From: Maridesulfovibrio sp.
GTDB taxonomy: Bacteria > Desulfobacterota > Desulfovibrionia > Desulfovibrionales > Desulfovibrionaceae
Direction: 5' to 3'
Assembly: GCF_963677005.1 (NCBI RefSeq)
Contig: NZ_OY781616.1
Span: 3,892,501-3,956,500, forward strand
DNA length: 64,000 bases
The notes under the pieces are model-generated. The model made no database searches and was not told where the DNA came from. It was given only the letters and a program-made list of their open reading frames with translations. Of the stretch, positions 8,501 through 18,919 are shown in pieces (the stretch's first letter is position 1; the number at the start of each line of letters is the position of its first letter). Made by a program: the position numbers and the translations under genes.

Positions 8501-10609
8501 TTATTTGTTTTCGAAAACTCTTTTCAGTCTTTTGAGCATGTCTGAAAAGCTGATCAGGTTTTCGGGGTTGCTGTTGACTACATTTATGCCGAATAGTAGC
8601 GGTTTTTTTATAATGTACTCGATTCCGTCCTCCCTGATCAAGCCCCGTATTTTGAATATGTCGCGGTCCAGAGTGCACTCCAGTCCGAGGGATGCGTAAC
8701 CGAATTCCTTGAAGAACCGCGAAAACATTCCCACTCCCGCTCCGGTAAGTCCCGAACCTGTTCCGATAACCGAAAGAGTGTTTACCGCTTTTAAGCTTAT
8801 GTGCCGGTCGGAATCGGAGCCCGGTGTGGTTACTACCCGCAGTTTGAATCCCGCAGGCTGTCCGTAGGCGATAAGCAGGTCGGTAAGATCGAGATCCATG
8901 CGCCCGGTTATTCTGCCTATGTCCAGAGCGTGGCTCAGTTTTGCAAGGTCCAGGTTCCTGACCCGGAAGTCCGCGCCGAACTGCCGGGACGGTTCAAAAA
9001 TGTTCTCGGCAAAAATTTCGTAGATGCTCATTTTGCCGCCATAGATATTTCCGGTCAATCTGCCGGTGGTGGAAAGGTGATCCTTGAGCATCCAGAATTC
9101 CATTTTGCCGCTGATCTCTCCGTCCAGCGGGAGTGAGGACGGAGAAAAGGGCGAAAGATCGATGTGCCCAGCTTCCGTTTTTCCATGCAGGACGAAATTT
9201 TTGCTGAACGGGTCTTCCATGTCCAATTCTGAAATTTTATAGCTTCCGTTCCCGAAAGGTATGGCCGGGATGTCGCCGAATTCAATTTCATTCGAGGATA
9301 CTGTCAGTGGAAATGATACTGCTGAAGCGGTCAACGGACCGGCCTTGATACTTCCTATTTCAATCATGCCGCGATCAGGAACAGCAAGGTCGTCATCAGG
9401 TTCCGGCAGAAAATCATTATTGAGCTTTACTGCAAAGGGAAGTCTGGAATTTATACCGGCAAGCTGAATTGCATCTGAGATGAATTCTCCACCGAGTAAA
9501 CGCGTTGTGCCGTTAATGACGGTTCCGTTCCGTTCGGAATTTACCGTGCCGTTTACGGACAGGCTGCCGGATGCCTGAATGTTGCCAAGCGACATGGGGT
9601 CCACGGCAAAAAGTCTGAAGGGAGTTGAAATTTCTGGAAGACTCAGCCTGATTTCTGCCCGAATATCCGGATGCCGGCCTGCGATGCCAACGGCACCGTC
9701 CACATGCAGTCTGCCTATTTTCTGCCAATCCACATTCCCGTCAACAGGTATTCTGCCTCTTCTGTCCGGGAGTGCTGATTTGAGTGCGGCCCGCAAGGGA
9801 TAGCGGGAAAAATTCATATAAAACGTGTCATACAGTGCTTCTCCTGAATCTACCGTTATTACGGCCTTCACTCCACCCCGGCATAAAGATCCTGATGCCG
9901 TTATGGAGCCTGCTGCGGAGTCCAGAAGAACCGATCCGTCCGGGGATGCTGCGGATACATCCTTGAATCCCAGATCTAGTTCAGCCACCGGTTTCGATGT
10001 GATATTGCGCAGATTGATTTTCAGGGTGAGGTTGCCGGACTTGTCCCACTCCTTGACCCCCTGCAGATATGAATCGGCCAGCTCGGCCAGCAGCTTATAC
10101 GGGTTGTGGATTGACGCGAAAGCGCTCCCTCCACCCTTCGGAGAATAAAAAATGTCAGCTTCAAGAGCAGGCAGATTTCCAATTTTCAGGGAAAGATTCT
10201 TTAATGCAGCCTCTCCGGAAATGGTGTTTATCCGTCCGTTGCCGTGCAGGACTGCGTCCGGCTGCATCAACTGCAGCTTTTTGTTGTGGATTCCAATTCT
10301 GTTGATTTGAATTTCCAAATCCCGCAGTATTATCTCGCCGCTGCCCAGCCGAAGGTCTGCTGACAGCAGTACAGGACCTGTTTTTATGGGGCTCTTCTGG
10401 TTTATGTATTCGCCCTGAAAATGGAAATCTGTTTGTTTCAGATGGGTGAGATGCCCTTTCAGAGTACCGGCAATACCGGCCTGAGGCAGGTCAATTTCGA
10501 ATTGCCAGTTAAGGCCGAAGTTATCCCGTCCTGCGTCTGCTGAGGGCAGGCCGGGCAGGCAGAAAAGAATAAACAGGGCTGCAAAGGCTATAACGAAACG
10601 GATGTTCAT
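8501..10609 (-). CDS. YdbH-like AsmA-family intermembrane lipid transport protein
   Basis: This 702-aa product starts with a hydrophobic signal anchor (MNIRFVIAFAALFILF) and then consists of long runs of alternating beta strands, as in AsmA-like bridge proteins. The C-terminal third carries the YdbH-type signature region (GRITGRMDLDLTDLLIAYG, then HISLKAVNTLSVIGTGSGL). E. coli YdbH works with YnbE and YdbL to keep the outer membrane lipid balance. Here the next gene downstream is a YdbL homologue, supporting the same pathway. The protein is somewhat shorter than E. coli YdbH (about 880 aa). The ATG at 10609 lies next to a repeat-rich intergenic zone that must hold the promoter. Confidence 0.82.
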   Translation of the reverse strand: MNIRFVIAFAALFILFCLPGLPSADAGRDNFGLNWQFEIDLPQAGIAGTLKGHLTHLKQTDFHFQGEYINQKSPIKTGPVLLSADLRLGSGEIILRDLEIQINRIGIHNKKLQLMQPDAVLHGNGRINTISGEAALKNLSLKIGNLPALEADIFYSPKGGGSAFASIHNPYKLLAELADSYLQGVKEWDKSGNLTLKINLRNITSKPVAELDLGFKDVSAASPDGSVLLDSAAGSITASGSLCRGGVKAVITVDSGEALYDTFYMNFSRYPLRAALKSALPDRRGRIPVDGNVDWQKIGRLHVDGAVGIAGRHPDIRAEIRLSLPEISTPFRLFAVDPMSLGNIQASGSLSVNGTVNSERNGTVINGTTRLLGGEFISDAIQLAGINSRLPFAVKLNNDFLPEPDDDLAVPDRGMIEIGSIKAGPLTASAVSFPLTVSSNEIEFGDIPAIPFGNGSYKISELDMEDPFSKNFVLHGKTEAGHIDLSPFSPSSLPLDGEISGKMEFWMLKDHLSTTGRLTGNIYGGKMSIYEIFAENIFEPSRQFGADFRVRNLDLAKLSHALDIGRITGRMDLDLTDLLIAYGQPAGFKLRVVTTPGSDSDRHISLKAVNTLSVIGTGSGLTGAGVGMFSRFFKEFGYASLGLECTLDRDIFKIRGLIREDGIEYIIKKPLLFGINVVNSNPENLISFSDMLKRLKRVFENK

Positions 10610-10673
10610 TCACAAATCATACACTCAGCACTCCTGCTGTACAAAGCAAAAAGATCCGGTGCGCGTGCGGAGT

Positions 10674-10770
10674 TGATGCGCTTCGCGCTTTTGGTGATTT
10701 GGTTTTGCCTCCGGCGGCCAAAGGGGATAATCCATCTCTGCTCTCCACATCCCTAAGATTCGAAACAAAG
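10674..10770. repeat. Dispersed intergenic element, copy 1
   Basis: Blocks GATGCGCTTCGCGCTT (10675-10690), CCAAAGGGGATAATCC (10718-10733) and TAAGATTCGAAACAAAG (10754-10770) recur, with small changes, near 39645-39830 in the opposite orientation. Both copies are intergenic and next to gene ends or starts. Non-coding. Confidence 0.7.
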
Positions 10771-10844
10771 TCTTTTTTGTTTTATGCGTTGCCCCGGACT
10801 GTCCGAGAATGGTGGCAGAGCCATACTGAAAGTTTTTGAAGAGT

Positions 10845-10876
10845 CCAGAGAAACTTTTTACAAAAAGTTTCTCTGG
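10845..10876. terminator. Long perfect hairpin in intergenic region
   Basis: Arms CCAGAGAAACTTTTT (10845-10859) and its exact complement (10862-10876) form a 15-bp inverted repeat with almost no loop. The T-rich half is inside the stem, as in many intrinsic terminators. It lies downstream of the radical SAM gene on the minus strand, so it could end that transcript. Confidence 0.6.
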
Positions 10877-10880
10877 CCCC

Positions 10881-10952
10881 CGGAGGGACCAGCGGTAGCT
10901 TCCCCGAAGGGACCGCCGGTAGGCTCCCCGAAGGGACCGCCAGTAGGCTCCC
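10881..10952. repeat. 24-bp tandem repeat, three units
   Basis: Three direct units (10881-10904, 10905-10928, 10929-10952) share a core of C-G-A/G-A-GGGACC followed by a TAG-G/C-CT-C-CC-type end. The second and third differ by a single base; the first is more diverged. They lie directly downstream of the radical SAM stop codon and after the long hairpin. Intergenic, no function assigned. Confidence 0.8.
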
Positions 10953-10963
10953 ATCGGTATGTT

Positions 10964-12232
10964 CTATTTATCTCCCAGATAGGGGTTGAAGTATCCGAAT
11001 CCTATCCAGGGGCATTCGGTCTTGATGCGTTTGCGGAAGTTGGCGAAGCCCATGCCGGGCCCGAAATCGTACGGTTCCATGAGCTCCATGTATAGGTCCG
11101 GGTCGATGTTGAGGTTGCGTAACTGGATGAAGTCCAGTTTGCATTTTTGGGCGACTTCGATAAGGGCTTCCACTTCAAGTTCGGTATCGTTTATTCCGGG
11201 GAAAAAGAGGTAGTTAAGCGATACGTGCAGACCAAGTTCTTTGGCCTTGAATATAGTGGCCACAACATCATCGAACTTGTAGCCTTTGGGGCGGTAGTAG
11301 GTGTTGTAGATCGGTTCGCGCAGCGAGTTCAGGCTTACTCTTATGGAGTTGAGGCCGGCATTTGCAAGCGGCTCCATGGACTCGGTTATTGAACCGTTGG
11401 TGTTGATGTTGATGGTCCCTTTTCCGGCTTCGGAGCGGTACTTGCGGATCGCTTCGGTGAGCAGCACGTGCTCTGTCAGGGGTTCGCCCTCGCAGCCCTG
11501 CCCGAAGGAGAAAATGGGCTTGCTTTCCCGCTTGGCGTGGTAGTGCATGATTTCTGTCAACTCATCTACCGTCGGGGTGAATTTGATTCGTTCCTGGGTG
11601 GAGGGGAATTCCGATTCTTCCGGTTGCTCGGAAATGCAGCCTATGCAGCGGGCATTGCAGGTTCTGGCTGTGGGGAGCGGCGCTTCGAAGCGGCCCAGAG
11701 CGAAGTTCTTGGCAGCCGGACATCCGTAGGTCAGGGCGCAACCGGCCAGATGGCGTACCAGTCTGTTGTCGGGCATGTCCTTCATCAGCCGCTGGGCCCC
11801 GGAGTCTATTTTTTTACGCGGAATTCTGGTGAAGACCTGACGTTTGTCCTCGTCAACAACTTTTGCGGTTATCCAGAATTTGCCGTTGGCGTAGCCCACT
11901 GCTCCGTAGGCAAACATGGGCAGAACAGGGGCGTCTTCGGAATTGGAATATGCAGCCAGCCCGGTCAGGGTATGTCCGGGGCAGGCGAACGCGGCAACGG
12001 CTATGCCGTCGACCTCTTCCACTTCTCCTGTTTCAGGATCAAGCCCGATGGGGTAGCGTCCTGGAAGAAGGAAAAATTCACTGTCCGGTGGCAGGGGGAT
12101 GTATTCATCCGGTCTGGGCTGGGCCAGTTCGTCGCCTCTGCGGCACATCATTTCAAGTTCGGGATGATCATAGATCTGGCCGTCCTTGTCTGCGAAAACA
12201 AGCAGCGGACGGGGTTTCTTTTTGGTGGCCAT
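10964..12232 (-). CDS. Radical SAM protein, function unknown
   Basis: This is a 422-aa radical SAM enzyme. The cluster-binding motif is CNARCIGC near residue 195, followed by FSFGQGCEGEPL and ININTNGS, typical of the radical SAM barrel. A substrate-type N-terminal domain of about 180 residues precedes the barrel and includes CPGHTLTGLAAY and a Cys-containing CALTYGCPAAKNF. There is no obvious C-terminal SPASM cluster. It is the last gene of a minus-strand series, 19 bp after the histidine kinase gene, so co-transcription is likely. The substrate is unknown to me. Confidence 0.82.
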   Translation of the reverse strand: MATKKKPRPLLVFADKDGQIYDHPELEMMCRRGDELAQPRPDEYIPLPPDSEFFLLPGRYPIGLDPETGEVEEVDGIAVAAFACPGHTLTGLAAYSNSEDAPVLPMFAYGAVGYANGKFWITAKVVDEDKRQVFTRIPRKKIDSGAQRLMKDMPDNRLVRHLAGCALTYGCPAAKNFALGRFEAPLPTARTCNARCIGCISEQPEESEFPSTQERIKFTPTVDELTEIMHYHAKRESKPIFSFGQGCEGEPLTEHVLLTEAIRKYRSEAGKGTININTNGSITESMEPLANAGLNSIRVSLNSLREPIYNTYYRPKGYKFDDVVATIFKAKELGLHVSLNYLFFPGINDTELEVEALIEVAQKCKLDFIQLRNLNIDPDLYMELMEPYDFGPGMGFANFRKRIKTECPWIGFGYFNPYLGDK

Positions 12233-12251
12233 GTTGTTTCTTTCCTATGTG

Positions 12252-13661
12252 TTATTGCGGCTTCGGTATCGAAGTAATCAGGGTTGTGCCTTTTTCACCG
12301 GAGGTTGTAAACGATATATCCCCGCCGGAAGCTTTGGCTATCAACCGGGCGCTGTATGTTCCGAGACCGGTACCGTTTTTCTTCCCGTAGGTGGTGTAGC
12401 GGTCAAAAAAATTGTTGCGGATGGAGGCTGGAATTTCCCCCACGTTGTGAATTTCGGTGATAATGAAGTCTTTTTCTTCACGTATGCTGATGGTTATGCG
12501 GGAGTGTTCGGGAGCTGCTTCCGCGGCGTTTTTCAGCAGGTTGGAGAACATGGTGATGATGAGTGCGGCCTCACCGAAGCAGACTACCGTACTTTCTTCC
12601 TGTGCTGGCTCACCATCCAGCAGACTGACTATTTCAAGGTGCTTGTCCTCTACCAATTGGCTGAGATCCCCAACCGCGGCACTGATGGCCGTGTAGAGAT
12701 TGAACGGGTAGGCTTCGGTTTTGAGCGAACCGGTTTCAAGTCTTATGAGGGTTAGTGATGTATCGATCTGCCGGATCATTCTTTCGCTGGTTTTGCGCAG
12801 TATTTCAGCTATGTTCAGGAACTCGTCTTCCAGCCCGGCTTCAGTTTCCAGAACTCGTGAAAGTCCGACTATCGTAGCGGTGGGAGAGCGCAGGTCGTGT
12901 CTGGTTATGCGTTCCATTTCTTCCCTGAACTGCATCTGCCGGCGCTGGTCGGTAGTGTCTATTGCCAACAGCATGAATACCGAAGGGGCAACCTGTTCAA
13001 TTGTCAGGTCCCAGTATCGCCCGTATGCCGGCACTGATTCCAGCGAGTGTATGCGGTAGGATTCTATGTCGGTAAAAAGTTTGTAGCACAGATCATCAGA
13101 CAGATTTTCCATGAACGGAGGGTGGTCGGTGAAGTCTTTATGCGGGAGTTCCCGGCGGGCTGCCTTGTTTGTAAATATGGGTGCCATTTTTTTTCCGCAG
13201 AGCAGAAGTGCCGGAAATGGAAGACTTTGCAGAATCAGATCGTATAATTTCGCATCTGCCTCGTTTTTTTTCTTCAGGGTGGCCTGTTTTTGAAATCTGT
13301 TTATGGCCGAGAGAAAACATTCTTGCGTCGCCTTCGCCGGAATAAAGGAAACCTGGTGAAATGCATATATGGTTTCGATGAATTCCGGTTTCTGCGAATC
13401 TACCATGAACATGGCTTCGGCCTCCGGGTTTACTTCCCGGATAGCGGTAAAAGTGGAGACGGAGTTTTCCTGGTCTGCGAAAACAATTAGATCCGGCTGC
13501 TGGCTGGCGTAGGTAAAAAGGGTTTCCTTGGGGGTTATTGTTATGGAAACGCAGTGCCCTGCTTCGTACAGTCCGGGCATCAGGGAGTGGATGAGCGGAT
13601 TCTGGCCTGCAACAAGAATGTTCAGGCCGGAGTAATTTTCATCTTGGCAGCAGTCGGGCAT
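12252..13661 (-). CDS. Sensor histidine kinase with N-terminal receiver-like domain
   Basis: This 469-aa soluble kinase has no membrane helices. Residues 1-115 look like a response-regulator fold (LNILVAGQNPLIHSLMPGL) but lack the usual acidic cluster, so the domain is probably degenerate. A PAS-like segment follows (about 135-230). Next come the HisKA phospho-acceptor box ERITRHDLRSPTATIVG (His about residue 257) and a HATPase_c domain with N-box FSNLLKNAAEAAP and G-box GTGLGTYSARLIAK near the end. The gene is flanked 38 bp upstream by the EAL/HDOD gene and 19 bp downstream by the radical SAM gene. No cognate response regulator is adjacent. Confidence 0.88.
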   Translation of the reverse strand: MPDCCQDENYSGLNILVAGQNPLIHSLMPGLYEAGHCVSITITPKETLFTYASQQPDLIVFADQENSVSTFTAIREVNPEAEAMFMVDSQKPEFIETIYAFHQVSFIPAKATQECFLSAINRFQKQATLKKKNEADAKLYDLILQSLPFPALLLCGKKMAPIFTNKAARRELPHKDFTDHPPFMENLSDDLCYKLFTDIESYRIHSLESVPAYGRYWDLTIEQVAPSVFMLLAIDTTDQRRQMQFREEMERITRHDLRSPTATIVGLSRVLETEAGLEDEFLNIAEILRKTSERMIRQIDTSLTLIRLETGSLKTEAYPFNLYTAISAAVGDLSQLVEDKHLEIVSLLDGEPAQEESTVVCFGEAALIITMFSNLLKNAAEAAPEHSRITISIREEKDFIITEIHNVGEIPASIRNNFFDRYTTYGKKNGTGLGTYSARLIAKASGGDISFTTSGEKGTTLITSIPKPQ

Positions 13662-13699
13662 GGAGATCTCCGTTCTTGGGGCAATAACGGCCTATGTGA

Positions 13700-14953
13700 T
13701 CAGGCAGTGCGCGGAAGCTGAAAAAAGCTGTTGGCCCAGCGGCTGGCTTCATAATAGCTCTTGGAAACAATGACCTGGTCCAATCCCAATTCATCAATGA
13801 CGAATTCAAGATTATCCCAGTCGCCGTTTTCGAAAAAGGCGATCAGTTCAAGGTAGCGGTTGTATATATTGTCCTCCCCGCAGAGCGCTGCACAGATATC
13901 ATCCTCAAGGGGAAGATATGTGGTCAGTTTGCGGATGGGCATATCAAACATGGCTCCCAGCAGGGAAAAAAGCCCAAGCAGAAACATGGATTCCGGGTTG
14001 AGGCCGTTTTGAGCCTTTGAAGTGAGCGTATGCAGAAATCTTGCTCTCTGGGTGGCCAGTTGGGGCAGTTCCAGGCTTTTTTCCTTGGGAGTAAGGTCGG
14101 TAAGCAGAATGACGCGAAGCCAGTTTTTAAGCATCTTCCACCCGGCGAGCACTATTGCCTGCCTGATCGAGGATATTTTCTGAGGGAATCCGAAAGTAGG
14201 AGAATTCAGCAGAGTCAGCAGGCGATAGCTTATGGATACATCGTTTTGCAGGGCTTCGGCCAATGCATCAATGTCCGGATCAGGTGCCTCGATGAGTTTC
14301 AGTAATTTGAGTTTGACCGTTTCACCGGATCTAAGTTTGCGCCCTTTGATGTTTTCCGGGCGCTTGAAATAAAAGCCCTGAAAAAAATCAAATCCCAGTT
14401 CCTGTGCCATGGCGAACTGGGTCATGTTCTCGACTCTTTTGGCGATCAGTTTTGTTCCGCTGCTATGGCACTGCTCGCACATTTGACGGAGTTTTTCTTT
14501 TTGAACAGCCAGAATATCAACAATTATTGCGTCGGCATAATTGATGAAAAACTCTCCCTGCGGTCTGCCTTCAAAGTCGTCAAGCGCAATGATGTACCCG
14601 TCCTGCGAAAGTTCCTGCAGGGCCTTGATAAGAGCCGGAGTCGGCGGGGTGGTCTCCGGAATCTGGACCACTGTTTTGCCTGCGGGGAGGGAGTAGGGAA
14701 TTTTATCCAGAATGGATTTGTGCGAAAAATTGATTACGATTTTTACATTGTCCGGGATGTCCTTTCCCGGAGCAGAGCAGATATCGGCGGCAACATTCAG
14801 GGTGGCCTTGTACCCGTCGGAAATAACGGCACTGGTAGCGCTGCCGCTGTCCCTGAACAGAAGTTCGTAACCCCACACGGACTGGTCGGGCATGAGAATG
14901 GGCTGCCTGGCGAAGAAAAATTTATCGTAGATCGGGCTTTTTCTGGAGTTCAT
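13700..14953 (-). CDS. EAL and HDOD domain signalling protein
   Basis: This 417-aa protein pairs an N-terminal EAL-type domain (about 1-200) with a C-terminal HDOD domain (about 205-400), the layout of the YuxH/CdgJ group. The EAL signature is present as YELLFRD, and ALDDFEG and IIVDI are visible, but several residues needed for c-di-GMP hydrolysis appear missing, so it is more likely a binding or regulatory protein than an active phosphodiesterase. The HDOD part has the recognisable ISYRLLTLLNSPTFGFPQKISSI-like region. It is the first gene of a probable three-gene minus-strand unit. The family is clear; the degree of enzymatic activity is inferred. Confidence 0.88.
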   Translation of the reverse strand: MNSRKSPIYDKFFFARQPILMPDQSVWGYELLFRDSGSATSAVISDGYKATLNVAADICSAPGKDIPDNVKIVINFSHKSILDKIPYSLPAGKTVVQIPETTPPTPALIKALQELSQDGYIIALDDFEGRPQGEFFINYADAIIVDILAVQKEKLRQMCEQCHSSGTKLIAKRVENMTQFAMAQELGFDFFQGFYFKRPENIKGRKLRSGETVKLKLLKLIEAPDPDIDALAEALQNDVSISYRLLTLLNSPTFGFPQKISSIRQAIVLAGWKMLKNWLRVILLTDLTPKEKSLELPQLATQRARFLHTLTSKAQNGLNPESMFLLGLFSLLGAMFDMPIRKLTTYLPLEDDICAALCGEDNIYNRYLELIAFFENGDWDNLEFVIDELGLDQVIVSKSYYEASRWANSFFQLPRTA

Positions 14954-15174
14954 CAGAATTATTTCCGTTACGGTTCTGCGGCTGTTTCGCCGGGTATTAT
15001 TTTATCATGAACAGTTGGAAAAATCCGACTGTACACAAAAACCGGTACGTTGCATCAGCCGTCTTAACAACCCCTTATGTCTTTGTAGATTGTTTTCGGT
15101 TGTAACACAATAACTGATAATATTAATACCAATGCAGAACGGCCTATTGTTGCGCCCATTGTACTGCAAAGACG

Positions 15175-15210
15175 AAAAAAGGCGAAACCGCAGTAAGCGG
15201 TTTCGCCTTT
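15175..15210 (-). terminator. Intrinsic terminator of rplM-rpsI
   Basis: Perfect 14-bp stem (15178-15191 and 15197-15210) followed on the minus strand by six T. It lies 29 bp beyond the rpsI stop. Confidence 0.92.
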
Positions 15211-15238
15211 ATCAATAACGTTCTGACCGCTGTACGGC

Positions 15239-15631
15239 TTAACGCTTGGAGTACTGGTACTTGGCGCGTGCACCGGGCTGACCGTATTTTTTACGCTCTT
15301 TCTTACGAGCGTCACGGGTCAGGAGACCTGCACGTTTGAGTACGGGACGGAGTTCGGGATCAAGTTCAATGAGTGCACGGGAAATACCGTGTCTCACAGC
15401 CTGAGCCTGACCTGCTACTCCTCCGCCGTCAGCGTTGACTTTGATGTCGAACTTACCGAGAGTTTTGGTAAGTTTGAGGGGCTGCTGTACAATCATCTGC
15501 AGGGTCTTACGGGGAAAGTATTCTTCGTAAGGCTTGCCGTTAACGAGGATTGCGCCGCTGCCCTGATATAAACGGGTGCGTGCAACAGCATTTTTTCTTC
15601 TGCCGGTAGCGTAGTTGAAATCATTGCTCAT
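15239..15631 (-). CDS. rpsI: 30S ribosomal protein S9
   Basis: S9 binds 16S rRNA in the head of the small subunit, and its C-terminal tail reaches the P-site tRNA. The 130-aa product has [15 protein letters not shown] at the N-terminus and the basic tail [18 protein letters not shown] ending SKR, as expected for the family. It follows rplM by 19 bp, the usual rplM-rpsI operon, and is followed by a strong terminator. Confidence 0.99.
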   Translation of the reverse strand: MSNDFNYATGRRKNAVARTRLYQGSGAILVNGKPYEEYFPRKTLQMIVQQPLKLTKTLGKFDIKVNADGGGVAGQAQAVRHGISRALIELDPELRPVLKRAGLLTRDARKKERKKYGQPGARAKYQYSKR

Positions 15632-15650
15632 AATATTGCTCCACCCTTAA

Positions 15651-16079
15651 TTAAAATTCCATTGTCTTGGGCTGCTGTGCAGTATGGGGATGATCGGTGC
15701 CGGCGTAAACTTTCAGCTTTTTGATCATCTGCTTGCCGAGGCGGTTTTTGGGCAGCATGCCGCGAACGGCAGTCTGGATAACTACTTCAGGCTTCTTTTC
15801 CAGCATGACTTTCAGGGTTCTTTCCTTCAGTCCGCCGGGATGGTTGCTGTGTTTGTAGTAGTTTTTCTGTTCCAGCTTGTTGCCGGTAACCTTGATCTTG
15901 TCTGCGTTGAGAACAACTACGAAATCGCCGGTGTCAACGTGGGGGGTGAACATGGCTTTGTCCTTTCCACGGAGTTTGTTAGCGATCTGAGTTGCCAGAC
16001 GGCCAAGAACCTTATCTTCAGCATCGACCACGTACCATTCGCGAGCGATGTCTTCTTCCTTGGGAATATATGTTTTCAT
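15651..16079 (-). CDS. rplM: 50S ribosomal protein L13
   Basis: L13 is an early-assembling large-subunit protein. The 142-aa product contains the family hallmarks [30 protein letters not shown] and [19 protein letters not shown]. It is the first gene of the rplM-rpsI pair. The 87-bp gap to alaS upstream probably carries its promoter, and the ATG at 16079 has an AGGAG-like site. Confidence 0.99.
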   Translation of the reverse strand: MKTYIPKEEDIAREWYVVDAEDKVLGRLATQIANKLRGKDKAMFTPHVDTGDFVVVLNADKIKVTGNKLEQKNYYKHSNHPGGLKERTLKVMLEKKPEVVIQTAVRGMLPKNRLGKQMIKKLKVYAGTDHPHTAQQPKTMEF

Positions 16080-16166
16080 TTGAAATGCTCCTTACGTGAA
16101 ATCTGGGAAGGGGACTTATACATGCCGTGACCAGGATGTGTCAAGTGTAAATTCCCTTTTTCCAGA

Positions 16167-18809
16167 TCAGGACTCTGCAACGATTTTCTTGAGCGTTGCG
16201 AATGCGTTTTCAATTCCATCCGGGTTGGTGCCGCCGGCCTGGGCCATATCGGGCCTGCCGCCGCCACCTCCTCCTACCTCTGCTGCAACGGGTTTGATCA
16301 GATCACCGGCCTTGAATCTATCGTGCAAGTCCTTGGTCACGGCGATGATCAGGGAAACTTTCTGGTCATCAACCTTTGCAGCCAGACAGAAAATACCTGA
16401 ATCCATTTTGGATTTCAGGGCATCGGCCTGATCGCGCAGGGCTTTGACATTTGTTACTTCGAGCTTGGCTGCGAGCACTTTTACTCCGCCCAGCTCTTCT
16501 ACGGAACTCATGAGGTCCGCACCTGCCTCGGAAGCCAGTTTTGACTGAAGCTGGTCATTGGCTCGGGTCAGTTCCTTCACCTGAGACTGAAGAGCCGCAA
16601 TTCTGTCGGCCAACTGTCCGGGTGCTGCCTTGAGCATGGCGGAAGATTTAGCTATTTCTTCACGCTGCTCCTGCAGGAATTTAAGAGAATTCCATCCGGT
16701 AGCGGCTTCGATGCGGCGGATGCCCGCAGCTACACCGGATTCGGACAGAATTACAAATGTTCCGGCTTCACCTGTGGATTTGAGGTGTGTTCCACCGCAA
16801 AGTTCCATGGATTCACCAGGAATTTCAACAACTCTGACTACATTGCCGTATTTTTCACCGAAAAGGGCGGTTGCGCCTTTTGCGGTGGCATCCTTGGCGG
16901 ACATTTCCTGAACGTCCACCCGTGTGTCGGACAGTATAGCACGGTTCACATCGTTTTCAACCTCTGCGATCTCCTCGGGAGTCATCGCTGCGATGTGGGT
17001 GAAGTCAAAGCGCAGTCTGTCGGGTCCCACCAGTGACCCTGACTGCTTTACGTGGTCTCCCAGAACTTTTCTCAGCGCGGCGTGAAGCAGATGCGTAACC
17101 GTATGGTTGCGCTCGGTTGCCGCTCTGGTTGCCGGGTCGACCTCAAGCTTGGCTTCCTGCTCAACGAGCAGTTCGCCTTCGCTTACGAAAATTTTGGATG
17201 CGGTCAGTTCCTTGGAAGCCTTGATGCTTTCAAGCACGTCCGCGTTGCCTGTCATGGTACCTACGGATCCTGAATCGCCCATCTGCCCGCCGGATTCTCC
17301 GTAAAACGGAGTGGCCGCGGTAATCATCCAGCCTCCGCTGCCCTGAGTGATGCGTTCCAGGTGTTCTCCTTCTTCGGAAAGGAGATTGATGATTCTGGAT
17401 TCGGTTACCAGTTCGCGGTAGCCGGTAAAGCTGTTTTTGAGGCCGGCTTCAAGCACCTGACGGAAAATGGCTCCGGAGTTCTTTTCTCCCGAACCCTTCC
17501 ATGCGGCCTTGGCCCGTTCCTTCTGTTCCTTCATGGCTGCGTTGAAACCGGGTTCGTCAACCGTGAAGCCCTGTTTTTCAGCCACGTCGTTGATGATGTC
17601 CAGCGGGAAGCCGTAGGTGTCGTAGAGCTTGAAGGCCGCTTCGCCGGAAATGACATTTCCGCCCTGTTTTTTCAGCTCTTCCATTTCATCTTCAAGGATG
17701 ATCAGACCCTTGTCCAGGGTCTGGCTGAAACGCTCTTCCTCTTCACGGACCATGCGGGCCATGAAGTCCTTGTTGTCCAGCAGTTCGGGGAACTGTCCGC
17801 CCATCTGGTCCACAACCATACGGGTGGTTTCGTGGAGGAACGGATCAGTGAGTCCGAGCAGACGTCCGAACCGGAATGCACGGCGGATAAGGCGGCGCAG
17901 CACGTAACCTCGGCCTTCGTTTGAAGGCAGTATCTGGTCGGTGATCAGGAAGGCTATGGAGCGGGAATGGTCCGCGATAACCTGAAGGGCAGTGTCGATC
18001 TCGGAATCTTCCTTGTATTTGACCCCGGCCTTTTTGGCTACGGCCTGGATCATGGGCTGGAAAATATCGGTCTCGAAGTTGGACTGTACTCCCTGGCATA
18101 CCGCGGTGATGCGTTCCAGTCCCATCCCGGTGTCGATTGACGGGCGGGGCAGGGGTACGCGGTTCCCCTCTTCATCCTGGTCATACTGCATGAACACGAG
18201 GTTCCAGATTTCCAGAAAGCGGTCACAGTCGCATTTGCCGATGCCGCAGTTCGGGCCGCAACTCATGTCTTCGCCCTGGTCTATATGGACTTCGGAGCAG
18301 GGGCCGCAGGGGCCGGTATCGCCCATGGACCAGAAGTTGTCCTTTTCGCCAAGTCTGTAGATGCGGTCAGCAGGAACGTTGACCACCTTCTGCCAGAGTT
18401 CTCCGGCTTCATCATCATCCTTGTAAATGGTGATGTAGAGTTTGTCCTTGGGCAGCCCGAGTTCTTCAGTAAGAAATTCCCAGCAGAATTTTATGGCGTC
18501 TTCCTTGAAATAATCTCCGAAAGAGAAGTTGCCGAGCATTTCGAAAAAAGTGTGGTGGCGGGCAGTACGGCCGACATTCTCAAGGTCGTTGTGTTTTCCG
18601 CCCACGCGCAGGCATTTCTGTGAAGTTGTCGCGCGAACGTAATCCCTTTTTTCCTGTCCGAGAAATGTTTTCTTGAACTGGACCATGCCCGCGTTGGTGA
18701 AGAGCAGACTCGGGTCGTCCTTGGGGATAAGGGAAGAGCTGTCGACAACAGTATGCCCTTTGTTTTCGAAATATTTGAGGAATTTTTCTCTGATTTCACT
18801 GGCCTTCAT
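16167..18809 (-). CDS. alaS: Alanyl-tRNA synthetase
   Basis: AlaRS charges tRNA-Ala and edits mischarged Ser or Gly. The 880-aa length is standard. The N-terminal class II catalytic core begins [20 protein letters not shown] and includes [15 protein letters not shown]. The editing domain has the zinc-binding [12 protein letters not shown] and [13 protein letters not shown] motifs. The C-terminal C-Ala domain ends with [15 protein letters not shown]. It lies 110 bp downstream of recA on the same strand; alaS near recA is a common arrangement in many bacteria. Confidence 0.99.
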   Translation of the reverse strand: MKASEIREKFLKYFENKGHTVVDSSSLIPKDDPSLLFTNAGMVQFKKTFLGQEKRDYVRATTSQKCLRVGGKHNDLENVGRTARHHTFFEMLGNFSFGDYFKEDAIKFCWEFLTEELGLPKDKLYITIYKDDDEAGELWQKVVNVPADRIYRLGEKDNFWSMGDTGPCGPCSEVHIDQGEDMSCGPNCGIGKCDCDRFLEIWNLVFMQYDQDEEGNRVPLPRPSIDTGMGLERITAVCQGVQSNFETDIFQPMIQAVAKKAGVKYKEDSEIDTALQVIADHSRSIAFLITDQILPSNEGRGYVLRRLIRRAFRFGRLLGLTDPFLHETTRMVVDQMGGQFPELLDNKDFMARMVREEEERFSQTLDKGLIILEDEMEELKKQGGNVISGEAAFKLYDTYGFPLDIINDVAEKQGFTVDEPGFNAAMKEQKERAKAAWKGSGEKNSGAIFRQVLEAGLKNSFTGYRELVTESRIINLLSEEGEHLERITQGSGGWMITAATPFYGESGGQMGDSGSVGTMTGNADVLESIKASKELTASKIFVSEGELLVEQEAKLEVDPATRAATERNHTVTHLLHAALRKVLGDHVKQSGSLVGPDRLRFDFTHIAAMTPEEIAEVENDVNRAILSDTRVDVQEMSAKDATAKGATALFGEKYGNVVRVVEIPGESMELCGGTHLKSTGEAGTFVILSESGVAAGIRRIEAATGWNSLKFLQEQREEIAKSSAMLKAAPGQLADRIAALQSQVKELTRANDQLQSKLASEAGADLMSSVEELGGVKVLAAKLEVTNVKALRDQADALKSKMDSGIFCLAAKVDDQKVSLIIAVTKDLHDRFKAGDLIKPVAAEVGGGGGGRPDMAQAGGTNPDGIENAFATLKKIVAES

Positions 18810-18919
18810 GGGCTGTCTCCGTAAAAAAAAATATTTCCGCCGGAGTTCCCCCTCCGACGTTTTGAATCAGCATTACACCCCTTTTATGGGGGCGGATTGT
18901 CTATATGGGCCAAAAGGCT

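Noticed and set aside
10625..11095. Open frames on both strands across the 24-bp tandem repeats, with repeated peptides such as PKGPPVGS
   Set aside because: Repeat length is a multiple of three, so all frames stay open; no ribosome sites, and they overlap the radical SAM gene or the dispersed element.
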